Source of the DNA: Flavobacteriaceae bacterium
GTDB taxonomy: Bacteria > Bacteroidota > Bacteroidia > Flavobacteriales > Flavobacteriaceae
NCBI GenBank assembly: GCA_018669795.1
Contig: JABHSQ010000021.1
Location: forward strand, 1 to 46,166
Direction of reading: 5' to 3'
Length of the DNA stretch: 46,166 nucleotides
This document shows positions 31,985-40,148 of the stretch, one piece after another. Every line of letters begins with the position of its first letter. Position 1 is the first letter of the stretch. The position numbers and the translations under genes were made by a program. A model generated the notes under the pieces. It searched no databases and was not told the DNA's origin. It saw nothing but the letters and a program-made list of their open reading frames with translations.

Positions 31985-32770
31985 ATGAAAACATTAAAAA
32001 TTCTAAGCCTTGCTTTAGTAAGCATCGCATTATTCCTTTCTTGTAAAAATGAAGAAAATCCTTCAACAAAAAATATCATAAATTCTGAAGATGATATCGC
32101 AATCATTGATCTTATAACTGATGATAAAAATACAGAAATTGACTATTTATATGTTACCTCAACATCAGGACTAAGTTTAAGGGAATATGCTAATTTACAA
32201 AGTGAAAAACTAGCCATTATGCCTTATGGTACGAAAGTAAAAATAATTTCATCAGAATTAAAACCAACCATGAAAGTTAGAGAAATTTCTGGCGGTATGG
32301 ACCATATTGAATTCAATCATAAAAAAGGATTTGCATTCAATGGATACCTTTCACAATATTTCCCTCCAGAAAAAGGAATTTCAGCAAAAAAATATGCCGA
32401 AGAATTACTATTGCTATTTCCAACAGTTAACTATTCCGAAACTATAAGTGGTACTGCAAGTAATCCAATTAATACTGAAATATTAGCCCTCCCAGAAATG
32501 CAATGGCATGAAGCTTTTTATATGGCTCAACAATTATTTAATATCCCTAAAGAATTTGTATTTCCTTCTTTAAAAGGAACAGATAAAGAGGTTGTATTGG
32601 GGGGAGAATTAAAAAAAGAAAGTAGGGTTAGTGAATTACAAATTACAAGAAAAAATGAGCTACTATCAAAAATAAAATACAAATATAAAAACAAAGGATT
32701 TACTAAAATAGTATCTATTTATAAAGAAGGAGGCAAGATAATTATAGAAAATGTCGAAGAAATTAAATAA
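31985..32770 (+). CDS. SH3-domain lipoprotein
   Basis: A 261-residue lipoprotein with a signal ending at Cys20 (LFLSC). After an acidic linker, residues about 55-125 form a bacterial SH3 (SH3_3) domain ('VTSTSGLSLREYANLQSEKLAIMPYGTKVKII'), a fold that binds peptidoglycan or peptides. The C-terminal half (about 135-261) has no domain that I recognise. The protein is exported and membrane-anchored; its function is unknown. The TAnnTTTG box at 32864-32871 belongs to the next gene. Confidence 0.75.
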   Translation: MKTLKILSLALVSIALFLSCKNEENPSTKNIINSEDDIAIIDLITDDKNTEIDYLYVTSTSGLSLREYANLQSEKLAIMPYGTKVKIISSELKPTMKVREISGGMDHIEFNHKKGFAFNGYLSQYFPPEKGISAKKYAEELLLLFPTVNYSETISGTASNPINTEILALPEMQWHEAFYMAQQLFNIPKEFVFPSLKGTDKEVVLGGELKKESRVSELQITRKNELLSKIKYKYKNKGFTKIVSIYKEGGKIIIENVEEIK

Positions 32771-32863
32771 TTTAAATTTTATTTTTAAAAGAAGTTGTTA
32801 TAAAAATAGACCGGTTTTTACTTTTATTTTAACTCTTATACAGTATGTTACGCTTGTGTGTTT

Positions 32864-32871
32864 TACATTTG
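32864..32871 (+). promoter_or_regulatory. -7 element of the DUF983 gene
   Basis: TACATTTG is an exact TAnnTTTG match 15 nt upstream of ATG 32887. It lies inside the longer frame that could start at 32845, and therefore supports the downstream start. No -33 TTG at the normal distance. Confidence 0.45.
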
Positions 32872-32886
32872 CAAAAAGAAAAAAGA

Positions 32887-33273
32887 ATGCTAGGTAAAGG
32901 AACAAAATTATACAGTATTTTAAGGTTAAAATGTCCAAGGTGTAATGAAGGTGATTTTTACAAAGGTCGTCCCTACTCATATTCAGGAATGGGGAAGGTC
33001 AAAGAAAATTGTTCAGAATGCAAACTTAAATACAATATTGAACCCTGGTTCTTTCAAGGCTCCTATTATGTAGCCTATGCTTTGGGTGTGGCCTTATTTA
33101 TTGCTGTTTGCGTGCTGAAATTAATTTTCTTCCCAAATATGGGTCCTGGCACTTTATTAATTTCAGTTATAGTATCATTTACAGTTTTTTCTTTAAGTAT
33201 ATATGCTTTATCAAAAATAATTTGGATTAATATTTTTGTAAAATATGACCCTGCTTTTTTGAAGAAGAAATAA
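32887..33273 (+). CDS. DUF983 zinc-ribbon membrane protein
   Basis: A 128-residue DUF983 protein. The N-terminal cytoplasmic part has a two-CxxC zinc ribbon (Cys16, Cys19, Cys42, Cys45 in KCPRCNEGDFYKG and NCSECKLKYNIEP), followed by two membrane segments (about 62-82 and 87-110) and a short basic C-terminus. I place the start at ATG 32887: the frame extends to 32845, but the conserved part begins here and a -7 promoter box lies between. Function unknown; DUF983 is common in Bacteroidota and Alphaproteobacteria. Confidence 0.85.
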   Translation: MLGKGTKLYSILRLKCPRCNEGDFYKGRPYSYSGMGKVKENCSECKLKYNIEPWFFQGSYYVAYALGVALFIAVCVLKLIFFPNMGPGTLLISVIVSFTVFSLSIYALSKIIWINIFVKYDPAFLKKK

Positions 33274-33370
33274 TATTAAGATTCACAACTTATAACATTA
33301 TTTAGTATTATTATTTCCACCTTCTTTTTCCTAAATTAGAGCCAACAAATTATTCATCTAATCTTTAAAC

Positions 33371-34063
33371 ATGGATGCACCAGATTATATAGAAATCAAT
33401 GGCTTTAAACATATCTCCTACCATATAGATACGTATTCAAAAGAAAAATTAATTTCTAAAAGTGAATCGTTTTATAAATGGCTTGACGAAAGAAGATCTG
33501 TAAGGGATTATTCCGATAAATGGGTTCCTAAAGAAGTAATTGAAAACATAATTAATAGTGCGTCAACAGCGCCTTCAGGAGCACATAAACAACCTTGGAC
33601 ATTTTGTGCAATATCGAACCCACTAATAAAATCACAAATCCGAAAAGAAGCAGAAATTGAAGAGAAAGAAAGCTATGATTCTCGAATGAGTGATCGTTGG
33701 AAAAAAGACCTGGAACCATTAGGAACTACTATGAATAAAGCCTTTTTAGAAATTGCTCCTTGGTTAATTATTGTTTTTAAAAAAGCATATAATTTAGATG
33801 AAAACAGAAATAAGCACAACAATTATTATGTTAACGAATCTGTTGGAATCGCCTGTGGGATGTTAATTTCTGCTATTCATAATGCAGGTTTAGTAACGCT
33901 TACACACACTCCAAGTCCAATGAGTTTTTTATCAAAAATTCTAAATAGACCAAGTAATGAAAGAGCATTTCTATTACTTCCAGTAGGTTATCCTAAATTT
34001 CCAACGTACGTTCCAGATATAAAAAGGAAGTCTTTAAGCAAAATTTCCGAATTCTATGAATAG
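33371..34063 (+). CDS. Iodotyrosine-deiodinase-like nitroreductase-fold flavoprotein
   Basis: A 230-residue FMN protein of the nitroreductase superfamily, IYD subgroup. FMN-binding parts are RRSVRDYS (residues 41-48) and ASTAPSGAHKQPW (64-76). Glu98, Tyr102 and Lys123 match, with identical spacing, the Glu-Tyr-Lys triad that covers the zwitterion of iodotyrosine in animal IYD; 'SYDSRMSDRWKKDLE' and 'IACGMLISAIHNAGLVTLTHTPSP' also follow IYD. Reductive dehalogenation of halotyrosines is thus likely; bacterial homologues with this activity are known. It has no signal peptide. A generic nitroreductase is the alternative, but would lack the triad. Confidence 0.88.
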   Translation: MDAPDYIEINGFKHISYHIDTYSKEKLISKSESFYKWLDERRSVRDYSDKWVPKEVIENIINSASTAPSGAHKQPWTFCAISNPLIKSQIRKEAEIEEKESYDSRMSDRWKKDLEPLGTTMNKAFLEIAPWLIIVFKKAYNLDENRNKHNNYYVNESVGIACGMLISAIHNAGLVTLTHTPSPMSFLSKILNRPSNERAFLLLPVGYPKFPTYVPDIKRKSLSKISEFYE

Positions 34064-34222
34064 CAAAGACAAAAACTATATATATTACCTACTTTTGTAT
34101 TTCAAATAGTATTTTTATAGTAACTTATTAATATAAAAAACATCCATCCCATATCAGTTTTCTAATTATAAAAACAGAATAATTTAGCGGTATATTAATA
34201 ACACTCAAGAAAGTAGAAAAAG

Positions 34223-35644
34223 ATGAAAGTAGAACAATTATTTACAGGATGCCTTGCAGAAATGGCTTATTATATTGAGTCTAATGGAGAAGCGGCAATA
34301 GTTGACCCATTAAGAGAAACGGAGCCTTATTTAAGAATGGCTGAGGCCGGTGGAGCAAAAATAAAATACATTTTTTTAACTCACTTTCATGCTGATTTTG
34401 TTTCTGGTCAATATGACTTAGCTCAAAAAACTGGAGCAAAAATTGTTTTTGGTCCAAATGCAACTACAGAATATGATATTTATAATGGTGTAGATGGCGA
34501 AGAATTTTCGGTTGGAGATGGAAAAATTACATTAATTCATACCCCTGGTCATACGATGGAATCTTCCTCTTATTTAATAACAGATAAAGACGGTAAAACT
34601 CCCTATGTATTAACTGGTGATGCTTTATTTATCGGTGATGTTGGTCGGCCAGATTTAGCAGTAAAACAAGGTGCCTTAACGGAAGTAGATTTAGCGGGTC
34701 ATTTATTCGATTCACTTAGAAATAAAATAATGATGCTGCCAGATGATATAATTGTATATCCAAATCATGGTGCTGGTTCCTCTTGTGGTAAAAACATGAG
34801 TACAGAAACTTTTGACACCTTAGGGAATCAAAAAAAAACCAATTATGCTTTAAGAGAAGATATGACGAAAAAGGAGTTTATTGATGAGGTAACCTCTGGA
34901 TTAAAACCACCACCACAGTATTTTCCAAATAATGTTAGGATGAACAAATCAATAAATACTAGTATTGATGAAGTTTTACATAAAGGAACAACTCCTTTAG
35001 ATGCTTCAACATTTAAAGAAATGAGTGAGCAAAAAGACATACTAGTTATTGACACTCGCTCTAAAGAATCCTATACTCAGGAAGGTACTGTGCCGGGATC
35101 TTGGTACATTGGTATTGATGGTAATTTTGCTCCTTGGGTAGGAGCCATTGTTTTAGATATTAACCAAAAAATTATATTTATTACTGATGATGAATTACGT
35201 GTTAATGAAATTGTTACTCGTTTTTCTAGGGTTGGATATGATCATACTTTAGGGTATTTAAATGGAGGGATAGATGGATGGAAAACTCAAGATTTTGACG
35301 TTGACTATATAGGTTCTGTATCGGCTGCTCAATTTACAGATATGCTAGCTAAAGGGTCTATGGAAAAACCTATTGATGTACGTAGAGAATCTGAATATTT
35401 ATCAGAACATGTTTTAGGAGTAGAGAGTTTCCCTTTGGATTTTATCCATGCTAATTTTGCAGAAATTGATCCTGATAAAGAATATTTCTTACATTGTAAA
35501 ACAGGGTATCGTTCCCTAATTGCTACATCAATATTAAAAGCAAATGGCGTAAAAAAAGTGACTGATGTAAGAGGTGGATATGAGGCTATTAAAGTATGTA
35601 AAGCACCACTTTCAGAATTTGTTTGCCCAACAACTATACTATAA
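34223..35644 (+). CDS. MBL-fold/double-rhodanese protein (persulfide dioxygenase-like)
   Basis: A 473-residue fusion of an ETHE1/CstB-like metallo-beta-lactamase domain (about 1-240) and two rhodanese domains (about 260-360 and 370-470). Iron ligands expected for persulfide dioxygenases are present: His54 in LTHFHADFVSG, His110 in HTPGHTMES, Asp133 in TGDALF. The first rhodanese has no active-site cysteine (FITDD where Cys is expected); the second has Cys425 in HCKTGYRS. Such proteins oxidise persulfides to sulfite or thiosulfate during sulfide detoxification. Another rhodanese and a methyltransferase follow on the same strand. Confidence 0.88.
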   Translation: MKVEQLFTGCLAEMAYYIESNGEAAIVDPLRETEPYLRMAEAGGAKIKYIFLTHFHADFVSGQYDLAQKTGAKIVFGPNATTEYDIYNGVDGEEFSVGDGKITLIHTPGHTMESSSYLITDKDGKTPYVLTGDALFIGDVGRPDLAVKQGALTEVDLAGHLFDSLRNKIMMLPDDIIVYPNHGAGSSCGKNMSTETFDTLGNQKKTNYALREDMTKKEFIDEVTSGLKPPPQYFPNNVRMNKSINTSIDEVLHKGTTPLDASTFKEMSEQKDILVIDTRSKESYTQEGTVPGSWYIGIDGNFAPWVGAIVLDINQKIIFITDDELRVNEIVTRFSRVGYDHTLGYLNGGIDGWKTQDFDVDYIGSVSAAQFTDMLAKGSMEKPIDVRRESEYLSEHVLGVESFPLDFIHANFAEIDPDKEYFLHCKTGYRSLIATSILKANGVKKVTDVRGGYEAIKVCKAPLSEFVCPTTIL

Positions 35645-35658
35645 ATATTCCATATTTT

Positions 35659-35684
35659 TTTAGTAAAAAGCGATTTTTACTAAA
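35659..35684. repeat. AT-rich hairpin after the MBL/rhodanese gene
   Basis: TTTAGTAAAAA (35659-35669) and TTTTTACTAAA (35674-35684) form an 11-bp perfect stem with a GCGA loop, 15 bp after the stop at 35644. It may end the transcript or attenuate it before the rhodanese gene. A TATCTTTA box follows at 35729-35736. Confidence 0.5.
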
Positions 35685-35770
35685 TTATAATTGCAACCTT
35701 TGTTATTCTTTAGCTTATAAAAGCTATATATCTTTACAGCAATGTAAAAACTTAATTATAAAAAATATAA

Positions 35771-36091
35771 ATGAAAAATATAACACCCCTTGAATTTAAG
35801 AACCAAATTGAAAGCGATACAAATGCAGTTATTATTGATTGTAGAACTGCGATAGAATGGGATGAAGGAATTATTGAAAACTCCATATTATTAGATCTTT
35901 ACGACGCTCAGGGTTTTATGCAAGAATCTGAAAAATTAGATAAAAACAAAAACTATTATGTTTATTGTAAGAGTGGCGGCAGAAGCGTTACTGCTTGCCA
36001 GGTTTTAGAATCTTTAGGTATTAAAAACACCTTTAATTTATTAGGCGGAATTACAAGCTGGCAAGATAAAATTGTTGCACCTAAAAATTAA
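35771..36091 (+). CDS. Single-domain rhodanese
   Basis: A 106-residue rhodanese (sulfurtransferase) with Cys66 in the active-site loop YVYCKSGGRS and the usual IIDCRTAIEWDEGII start of the fold (residues 21-35). There is no signal peptide, so it is cytoplasmic. It transfers sulfane sulfur to or from thiols. Its placement between a persulfide dioxygenase-like protein and a thiol-methyltransferase-like protein suggests persulfide handling. Downstream gap to the next gene is 22 bp. Confidence 0.9.
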   Translation: MKNITPLEFKNQIESDTNAVIIDCRTAIEWDEGIIENSILLDLYDAQGFMQESEKLDKNKNYYVYCKSGGRSVTACQVLESLGIKNTFNLLGGITSWQDKIVAPKN

Positions 36092-36113
36092 TGAACATCT
36101 ATAAATCTATTGA

Positions 36114-36695
36114 ATGCTTTTAAATGAAATTTTTTGGGATAACAAATATAAATCTGAACAAACGGGTTGGGATATCGGATCTATTTCAACTCCTTTAAAA
36201 GAATATTTTGATCAATTAACAAATAAGGAATTAAAAATATTAATTCCTGGTGGAGGTAATTCTTATGAGGCTGAATACCTTCATAAAAAAGGTTTTAAAA
36301 ACGTTTATGTGGTAGATATCTCCGCAACGGTATTAACTAATTTTCAAAAAAGAGTGCCAAGTTTTCCAAATCAGTGTTTGATCAACATTGATTTTTTTGA
36401 ATTAAACGATTCTTTTGACCTCATCATTGAGCAAACTTTTTTTTGTGCAATTAATCCTGATCTCAGGCCTAAATATGCTTCAAAAATGAGTGAATTATTA
36501 CTTACTAATGGAAAGTTAGTAGGTTTGTTTTTTAATATCCCACTTTTTGAAAATAATCCTCCATTTGGCGGAACTAAAAAAGAATACATACCTTATTTTA
36601 AACCTTATTTTAAACTCGATATTATAGAAGATTCCTATAATTCTATTTTAGAAAGAAGAGCTAATGAGTTATTTATAAAATTCATTAAAAAATAA
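36114..36695 (+). CDS. TPMT-like SAM-dependent methyltransferase
   Basis: A 193-residue methyltransferase of the thiopurine S-methyltransferase (TPMT) family. It begins 'FWDNKYKSEQTGWDIGSISTPL' (the W-D-x-x-Y-x-x-x-x-x-G-W-D family start), then has the SAM-binding LIPGGGNSYEAEYL (residues 43-56) and VYVVDIS, and 'DLIIEQTFFCAINPDLRPKYASKM', also typical. Members methylate thiols, halides or sulfide. Following two rhodanese-type genes, a role in thiol or sulfide methylation is reasonable. It converges with the EnvC-like gene. Confidence 0.88.
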   Translation: MLLNEIFWDNKYKSEQTGWDIGSISTPLKEYFDQLTNKELKILIPGGGNSYEAEYLHKKGFKNVYVVDISATVLTNFQKRVPSFPNQCLINIDFFELNDSFDLIIEQTFFCAINPDLRPKYASKMSELLLTNGKLVGLFFNIPLFENNPPFGGTKKEYIPYFKPYFKLDIIEDSYNSILERRANELFIKFIKK

Positions 36696-36743
36696 CGTTA
36701 TTGAGGAGTAATGATTGAAAATATAACCGTTTATTTTGATATA

Positions 36744-37979
36744 CTATAATTTATAAATCCAACTGGCAGGATTCATTTTTTTATCATTCTGATATACTAG
36801 AAACTTAAGTATCGATTTACCAGAACTTGCTTTGGTGGCTACCGATCCTATTTCTTGCTTGGTGGTAACTTTATCCCCCTTTTTAACGGTCACATTTGTC
36901 ATATTTTGATAAATGGTTATATAGTCTCCATGCTTTATAAAAACAGCTTTTGCTGCTCCTTTAATTTTTTGAATTTCCATCACTTCTCCATTAAAAACAG
37001 CTCTTACTTTGGCGTTTTTTTCGGTGGTTATTTCAACCCCACTACAATAAGTAGTCACGTTGAGTAATTGAGGATGTCTGGTATTTCCAAATCGTTTAAC
37101 AACGACTCCATTTTTTACAGGCCAAGGGAGTTTTCCTTTGTTCTTTGTAAAATCTGCAGCTATTAATTTGGCTTCGGGTGTTAGCGCCAGGGTTTTGGAG
37201 GAGCTTAATTTGGTGCCGCTTTTCTTTGCGTTTTTCTTATTGGAAGCAGTAATTGCATCTCTAATTAATTTTTCAATTTCTCGATCTATCTTAGTAGCTT
37301 CTTTTTGCTTTTTTTGTATTTGACGAGCAAATTTATTTTCGTCCTTTTTTAAAGCTGACACTAACTGGCTTTGATCTTCTAGTTCTTTTGAAAGTTTAGT
37401 TTTTGCAAGTTTATTATCATTAATAAGAACTTGTTTCTTCTCTTTATCTTCAATTAAACCTTGATTTAATTCTTCTAAAACGATGGATCTTTTCTTAATA
37501 CTCTCTCCTTGTAATTTTCGGTACTTAGCATATTGTTTCATATACTGAAGCCGCTTATAGGCTTGTAAGAAACTTTCAGAAGACAATAAAAACATAACCC
37601 TACTATGCTGAGATTTGCTTTTATATGATTTTACAATCATCGATGCATAATCCTCTTTTAGATCTTTTAATTCGATTTCTAAAAGATTAATTTTTGCATG
37701 GTTATTATTGATTTCGCGAGAAAGGTAATTTGCTTGTTGGTTGGTAACCCGTATTAAATTTTGACGAGCTGAAATTTTACTATTTAAGTTTTCTATTTGA
37801 GTTAAAATCGATTTTTCTTCTTTTTGAGTAGCAAATAATAAGGTGTTAATTTGTTTAATTTCATTTAAAATAGCTTGCCTTTTTTCTTCTAAATCTTTCT
37901 GCTTATTAACCTGTGCAATTCCCGAATTGAAATAGAAAATTGATGAAAAAAGAAAAATATATTTATAAAAATTAGTCAT
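36744..37979 (-). CDS. envC: EnvC-like murein hydrolase activator (degenerate M23)
   Basis: A 411-residue exported protein: signal peptide (to about residue 22, SGIAQ), long coiled coil (about 25-250) and C-terminal LytM/M23 domain (about 285-411). The metallopeptidase ligands are lost: the HxxxD site reads Y-C-S-G-V-E in 'TTYCSGVEITTEKNAKV', and the second site has HGDYITIYQNM without the final H-x-H. This is as in EnvC, which activates amidases for cell separation instead of cutting murein. It abuts the DUF4292 gene with no spacer (TAA followed by ATG) and is the last gene of the operon. Confidence 0.88.
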   Translation of the reverse strand: MTNFYKYIFLFSSIFYFNSGIAQVNKQKDLEEKRQAILNEIKQINTLLFATQKEEKSILTQIENLNSKISARQNLIRVTNQQANYLSREINNNHAKINLLEIELKDLKEDYASMIVKSYKSKSQHSRVMFLLSSESFLQAYKRLQYMKQYAKYRKLQGESIKKRSIVLEELNQGLIEDKEKKQVLINDNKLAKTKLSKELEDQSQLVSALKKDENKFARQIQKKQKEATKIDREIEKLIRDAITASNKKNAKKSGTKLSSSKTLALTPEAKLIAADFTKNKGKLPWPVKNGVVVKRFGNTRHPQLLNVTTYCSGVEITTEKNAKVRAVFNGEVMEIQKIKGAAKAVFIKHGDYITIYQNMTNVTVKKGDKVTTKQEIGSVATKASSGKSILKFLVYQNDKKMNPASWIYKL

Positions 37980-38756
37980 TTAATTTATGTGAATTTCTTC
38001 ATAACCATTAGGAATAGTAAATGGAAAACGAACGGATACATTACAATCTATCTTTTTATAGTTGACTACTATTTTAGTCTTTTTCTCATTCTGGGTAGCA
38101 ATAATTTTAAACGCTGATGGATAATAAACACCTCCTATACGTTGGTAATCTCCATAGTTAATAGTAAACATTCTTTTGTCTACTGGTTGTGATAAAGATT
38201 CAGAAGCAATTTTAAAGTTATCTGGATTCACCAATAAATAATGAATAAAATTATGAAGCTGCATTTTAGGTTGCAACCTATATTTATTATCAGCAACATT
38301 GGATATATATTTAGTGTCCAATTCAAAAATAGATTGCCCTAATAAGATTCCTTGTGCTTTCTCAAAGTTTATATCTGTGCCTAGCCAATCACTTAGTAAG
38401 GAAAAATCACCATCGAAATAGGTATTCGTAATAGTTTCGTAATAACTAACAGATTCTGGTGTAATGTATATTTTGGCTAGCGTAATTCCTAAAATAGATG
38501 CCTTGATCCAAATTTTCTGATCTTTTTCCATTCGCAAACTAACCGTAAGGCTTTGTATATTATTACCGCTTTCATACTTTACATGCATTCTAGCAGCAAT
38601 AGTAGAAAAATTTGGTTGTGCTTCGCTATGTGTTTTAATAATATCTTTTGAAGACATAGAAAGATTAGCAGTATCCGAACCAACAATCATTTTACCTCCA
38701 CTACAGGAAGTAATAAATAGAGAAATAAATAAAAATACACTAAACTTTAGGTTCAT
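37980..38756 (-). CDS. DUF4292 lipoprotein
   Basis: A 258-residue lipoprotein (signal ending at Cys18, FITSC) of the Bacteroidota DUF4292 family. The mature part is strand-rich: 'FSTIAARMHVKYESGNNIQSLTVSLRMEKDQKIWIKASILGITLAKIYITPESVSYYE'. This run of strands recalls the half-barrel of LolA/LolB-type lipoprotein carriers, which would make it an outer-membrane lipoprotein-insertion candidate; that is an inference from pattern only. It is nine bases after the TPR gene and directly joined to the EnvC-like gene. Confidence 0.85.
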   Translation of the reverse strand: MNLKFSVFLFISLFITSCSGGKMIVGSDTANLSMSSKDIIKTHSEAQPNFSTIAARMHVKYESGNNIQSLTVSLRMEKDQKIWIKASILGITLAKIYITPESVSYYETITNTYFDGDFSLLSDWLGTDINFEKAQGILLGQSIFELDTKYISNVADNKYRLQPKMQLHNFIHYLLVNPDNFKIASESLSQPVDKRMFTINYGDYQRIGGVYYPSAFKIIATQNEKKTKIVVNYKKIDCNVSVRFPFTIPNGYEEIHIN

Positions 38757-38765
38757 TTATATGTT

Positions 38766-40142
38766 TTAATTATCTGTTTTTTGGTTGGTAATCGATAAAT
38801 CTAAAGCTTTTTTATAATACAATTTTGCTTTTTTTGTATTCCCTTTTAAGGAATATGCAATGGCTAATTGTTGGTAAAAATCGCATTCCATTTTAGGGTC
38901 ATCAAGCAGATAGTCTAATCCTGTTTCTAAAATTTCAATCGCTTGATCTGCATTTTTTAATTCATTATTTGCAACACCATTTACCAAATATAATAAAGGT
39001 TGTGCAGGAAACATTTCTAGTCCAAAAGTACTCAATGCAATGGCAGCTTCATACTTTTTAATATCAATTTGTAATAATATGGTGTTTTTTAATAAGCCAT
39101 AATTGTCTGAGTCACTTTTAATTCCTTTTTTGTAAAAGTTTAAGGATTTTTCTTTATCGCCTTGCAATAAATAAAAATCTCCTAACAACAAATAAGTATG
39201 ACTGTTTTCTTCTATCAATATAGTAGTGATTAACTCATTCAATTCGGCTTTATAACTAGGGTTCATTTTAGTGAATAATAGAAAATCTTCTAAAACTCTA
39301 TTCTTGCTTTTACGCTCTATTTGATTCGAAGAAAATATAATGTTTATAGATTTAATCGCCTCTTCAAATTCTCTATTTTCTAAATAAAACTTATACAAAG
39401 CCAAGTGTACTAAATGAGATTTTGGCTTTTGTTTGATCAGTTTTTTTGCAATTTCAAACGCTTTTTTAGCGTTCCCTTCTTTGCTATATAAAAAAATTAA
39501 ATTGAGGTATTCTTGCTCACTTTTAGGGTTTTTATTTATTTTTTCTTCTAGCTTATTTATTGCCTTCGAAGTATTTCCAGTAACTCGATAAATTTGAGAT
39601 CGCAATGTATTCCTGTAATTATTTTGGCCCCAATCTTGATCTATTTCGTCTAAAAGAATTAATGCTTTATCATATTGTTGCGTGCGATGGTATAAATTCG
39701 CTAGGTCTTCTTTATAATCTGAATCTTGTAATATTAATTTTTCAACTAATTGAATAGCGGCTTCGTAGTTTTTATCATCATAATACAGATCGTATAAAGC
39801 TTCTAAAACTTCTATCTTTTCTGGGCTCCATTCTAAAACACGATTATAATTGCTTTCAGCTTCTTCATAACGTTTTAAAGCGGCAAGATTTTTACCTTTT
39901 TCAAAATAAACAACTGCTTTGTTTTCTTGATCATCTTTAGCAGCAACTTCAGCTTTATCTAGAGAATTTAGAGCTAATTCATAATTTTCAATACCCTTTT
40001 GTTTTAGTGCTTCGAAAAAATGTTCTTGAAAAGCATCAATTTTGTTTCCTGGATCATCACTTAAGAACCTATCTTGTGCATAGGCATCTATTGGAATCCT
40101 TAAAATTCCAACTAATAAAAAAGCAATAAATTTAATTTTCAA
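38766..40142 (-). CDS. Exported TPR-repeat protein
   Basis: A 458-residue protein with a signal peptide (MKIKFIAFLLVGILRIPIDAY, to about residue 22) and about nine or ten tetratricopeptide repeats over the rest, for example 'AVVYFEKGKNLAALKRYEEAESNYNRVLEWSPE', 'HTYLLLGDFYLLQGDKEKSLNFYKKGIKSD' and 'QQLAIAYSLKGNTKKAKLYYKKALDLS'. The only start that gives the signal peptide is TTG 40142-40140. It is a periplasmic or membrane scaffold, placed between a nucleotidyltransferase (6 bp) and the DUF4292 lipoprotein (9 bp). Partner unknown. Confidence 0.88.
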   Translation of the reverse strand: MKIKFIAFLLVGILRIPIDAYAQDRFLSDDPGNKIDAFQEHFFEALKQKGIENYELALNSLDKAEVAAKDDQENKAVVYFEKGKNLAALKRYEEAESNYNRVLEWSPEKIEVLEALYDLYYDDKNYEAAIQLVEKLILQDSDYKEDLANLYHRTQQYDKALILLDEIDQDWGQNNYRNTLRSQIYRVTGNTSKAINKLEEKINKNPKSEQEYLNLIFLYSKEGNAKKAFEIAKKLIKQKPKSHLVHLALYKFYLENREFEEAIKSINIIFSSNQIERKSKNRVLEDFLLFTKMNPSYKAELNELITTILIEENSHTYLLLGDFYLLQGDKEKSLNFYKKGIKSDSDNYGLLKNTILLQIDIKKYEAAIALSTFGLEMFPAQPLLYLVNGVANNELKNADQAIEILETGLDYLLDDPKMECDFYQQLAIAYSLKGNTKKAKLYYKKALDLSITNQKTDN

Positions 40143-40148
40143 TTATTT

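Noticed and set aside
32798-32980. Minus-strand frame over the start of the DUF983 gene
   Set aside because: It covers a zinc-ribbon coding region and a promoter box on the other strand, and its translation has no protein-like features.
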